A stretch of 64,000 nucleotides of DNA, from contig CM071600.1 of NCBI GenBank assembly GCA_036435485.1, positions 49,845,546 to 49,909,545 on the forward strand. The letters are read 5' to 3'. Made by a program: the position numbers and the translations under genes. Below are positions 61,690 to 64,000 of the stretch, in pieces. This DNA is from Saposhnikovia divaricata (lineage: Eukaryota; Streptophyta; Magnoliopsida; Apiales; Apiaceae). The notes below the pieces were generated by a model that saw only the letters and a list, made by a program, of their open reading frames with translations, was not told where the DNA came from and searched no databases. The first letter of the stretch is position 1; every line of letters begins with the position of its first letter.

Positions 61690-62744
61690 TGAAAGGCAGA
61701 GTGTGTAAACTTGTAACACTATAACTAATGTAACTCAAACTAAAGGAAAAGATACTTAACCAGAAGACAATCAAGAACAAGAAGTCACAAGAAATCAACA
61801 CTAAATGAAGACAAGGTAATTGATACAATTCAACATGTTAACTATGATCAATCCAAGAAGAAATCATTGAGAGAAGTTCAAGTCAAAGTTGTTCATGCCT
61901 CAGTGATTTGGAAAGCCAAGAATCAAGATCATAACTATCAGTATCAATAAGACCAATTGATTTCAAGTGAACAAGAAGGAAAGCAAATATTGGAAAGCCA
62001 CATTTCTAATTGGATATGGTAATTTATTCAAGAAGCAAAAACCCTATCAAGACTAGTCACTTATGAACCAGACCGTTGCATCAAGTGTCAGGACATTGAT
62101 AGCAAGTTTTTGTCAGTAATAAAGATCCATATTCAAGAGCTTAGTGAAGAATAAAGAAGACATGAAGATATCACAAGTTCGAGATGTGCATTCAAGTTTC
62201 AAGTTGAAGACCAGAATATTTTCTAAGTACTAAATATTCTAGATAGCCAAGTAGAAGTTTCTAAGTAGAAGTTCTACTTAGAACTTCGAGATGGCTAAGT
62301 AGAAATTCTCAAGTAGAAGTTCTACTTAGAGTGCAGCTTCAACATGACACATGGCATCTTCTGATTGGCAGATTTCCAAGCTTTCAAGATAAGGCAAGAA
62401 TTATGTGGACATCATTGGGCCACGTACATCTTAGTCTTTGAAGACTACAGGACATAGATTACATGTAGTATAAATAGAAGTACTTGTGTAATGTTTTAGT
62501 TAGTGAGCAATTCTTGAGAAAAACACAAGAGAAAGAGAGAGAGTGCATTTACAGAGCTTAGTATCATTCACTTCTCTCTGAACTTCTGTTATACTTTGTA
62601 ATGAATGTTGTAGCAACCCTTTCAAGTTATATATAAGACATATATTCCTTGAATCTGTGTGTTCATTTATTGCATCGTATTTATTGCTTCTCATATTCGA
62701 AAAGTTGTATTCACCCCCCCTCTACAACACATTTGGACCTAACA
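61690..62744 (+). repeat. 3' LTR of Element 2
   Basis: 1055 bp, the same ends as the 5' LTR, about five differing bases by eye. Followed by the CTCTT target duplication at 62745-62749. Confidence 0.96.
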
Positions 62745-64000
62745 CTCTTCTTATTTATTATTGTTATATTTAATGATGCAGTTGAACACTCTTGAGCTGA
62801 TTAGTTATCTATCAAACTTTCTTCAAGATGACTGAACTCCTATACTCTTTTATATTCATAAACTCTCATAAAAATAAAGATTTCAAGTAAATTACTCCTA
62901 TGTGAGCATTTTCCAAGAAATATAAATTATTCAAATATCGAAAATTCTTGGTGTATTTTGCTGATCTTATTCATTCAAGATAGCACCTCAATCAATCATA
63001 ACGAGCTAACATCATTTTTTCGAGTTAGCTAAAAGTGATTCTATTTGAGAGCCATCTTATATTACAACTTGTATGAGAAGCAACATACTAATCTATTGAT
63101 TCAGATTAGTATAATTCCATTTAATTCTATTGAACGGGTTCATTGAATCGAACCAAGTGGAAGATGAATGTGATTTCAACATCTTATGATGAATCTTCAG
63201 AGTGTTAGTTATTACACTGTGGTCTCAATTGTTCGGGACTACAAACGAATGTTTGGAGACATAAGCTAACCTCATTGGTTCGAGTTAGCTAACATGAGCA
63301 TATTTTGAGACTTTTATCTTTTCAAATGAACTTGTGATTTTAACTTATCAAAGGTATATTTTTCATCTGATACTGGTCAACGGGATTATTAGAGAAAAAT
63401 AATCCTGGAAATTATTTTGTTCAAGAATTTTTAAATACTTGAGCAAAGGTGACATTTGGCTCGTGTGTGGCCTTGGGTGACTTGTGCATCCATCTGCTAG
63501 AAGTAAAGTAGGTGCCATAGATCGGCTGATCACCGACTATGGGGAAAAAAAAAGTGACCTAGACCAGTGCTCCTTGAGTTCCTTCCATCTTTAATACATG
63601 AGTTTCACATATTAGAGATCATTCGAGTTCTTGAGTTGTGAGAAAGCGAGTAAGTGGGAAATTTGTTCCTAATCAAACCCTTTCCATTCTTTTATAGTTA
63701 CTTCATTAATAAATATATCATTTATAAATGGGAATTATCTGGTGCATCTTGCTACTCTAGTAGTAATCTTGCTGAGCGCTTTTGTCGCTCATGATATTAC
63801 TTGTTTATATTTTACAGTTAAGGAGGAAAATTAGGAGACCCCTCCCTCTGCAGGAAAAGGGAAATTGAAGATGTCTTAATAGTATTCACCAGACTGGGAG
63901 TTTGCTGGAATAGCTATAATGCCTTAGTATTGTGTAACAACTTTTGTTAAGGACCTTATATTATATTTTGTGTTGTAATGATGACAATGAATTTGAGGAA

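Larger units (their letters stand above)
48053..62744 (+). mobile_element. Sirevirus-type Copia LTR retrotransposon, Element 2
   Basis: 14,692 bp with equal 1055-bp LTRs and the exact 5-bp duplication CTCTT (48048-48052 and 62745-62749). Layout: 5' LTR, PBS, long leader with a motif array, gag (two nonsense codons), intact pol, a motif-array spacer, a 1104-aa ORF3 with an in-frame 230-aa follow-on ORF, PPT, 3' LTR. I count about five LTR differences by eye (near 48117, 48441, 48554, 48913 and 49038), so insertion was very recent on a genomic time scale. It sits inside a probable gypsy LTR. Confidence 0.95.
45962..64000 (+). mobile_element. Probable Ty3/gypsy (Tekay/Del-like) LTR, interrupted by Element 2 and cut by the window end
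   Basis: It starts TGTAATAACCAAAATTCTC, a typical opening of plant chromovirus LTRs. The part up to 48052 has wording usual for their U3/R region (for example TTGAGTCTTAAGGAGGTATG near 46894). After the Copia insertion it resumes at 62745. Near 63763-63800 CTTGCTGAGCGC...GCTCATGATATT resembles a conserved late LTR block of Tekay-type elements. The LTR would be longer than 3.3 kb without the insertion. No internal domains lie in the window, so it could be a solo LTR or one end of a full element. The assignment is from memory of such LTRs. Confidence 0.45.

Overview
This 64-kb window is plant nuclear DNA, very probably from a dicot. The evidence is split genes with GT-AG introns, 72-bp leucine-rich-repeat exons, a eukaryotic tRNA-Arg(CCT), plant-specific families (AP2/ERF, FAR1-type MULE transposase, plant aromatic amino acid decarboxylase) and dense nested plant transposons. 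The decarboxylase looks most like parsley-family tyrosine decarboxylases, so Apiaceae is my best guess. That guess rests on memory of the family, not on a search.

Left part (1-10,100): a decayed LINE fragment, AT-rich spacer, an unnamed inverted-repeat element, a foldback MITE between two TA runs, and a 4-kb Mutator-like element (3818-7791) with a 9-bp target duplication, a FAR1-type transposase ORF and about 13 copies of a GCCGCAATG...CATTGCGGC palindrome. Spacer with two small MITE-like elements follows.

Gene island (10,100-26,700): tyrosine decarboxylase (10,227-11,774, +), a four-EF-hand calmodulin-like protein (minus), a nine-exon secreted malectin-like/LRR protein (13,974-17,604, minus), tRNA-Arg(CCT) (17,806-17,878, +), a six-exon KEOPS subunit of the Cgi121/TPRKB family (18,034-20,983, +), and a group X-like ERF transcription factor (25,850-26,671, minus). 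hAT elements lie between the last two genes, one nested inside another with an exact 8-bp duplication. KEOPS makes t6A37 on ANN-decoding tRNAs, and the tRNA gene next to its subunit gene belongs to that class.

Right part (26,700-64,000): a layered pile of transposons. A relic of a second ERF copy was hit by a MULE (29,260-43,812, TSD TAAATATTA) and by a hAT MITE (43,920-44,450, TSD TTGAAGAG). The MULE was then hit by a 13.55-kb Sirevirus-type Copia element on the minus strand (30,054-43,604, TSD GGGTG). Further right, a probable Ty3/gypsy LTR (from 45,962 to past the window end) was hit by a second, 14.69-kb Sirevirus-type element on the plus strand (48,053-62,744, TSD CTCTT).

Both Copia elements have an initiator-Met PBS, a G-rich PPT, gag, pol and a very long extra ORF (1066 and 1104 aa) between pol and the 3' LTR. 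Both carry defects: Element 1 has a lost protease Asp and a nonsense codon in pol, and Element 2 has two nonsense codons in gag. The most unusual feature is that each carries its own short-motif array in matching places (LTR and/or leader, and the pol-ORF3 spacer), plus PPT-like purine tracts inside pol and ORF3. The extra ORFs share N- and C-terminal blocks but show no signal peptide or membrane segment.
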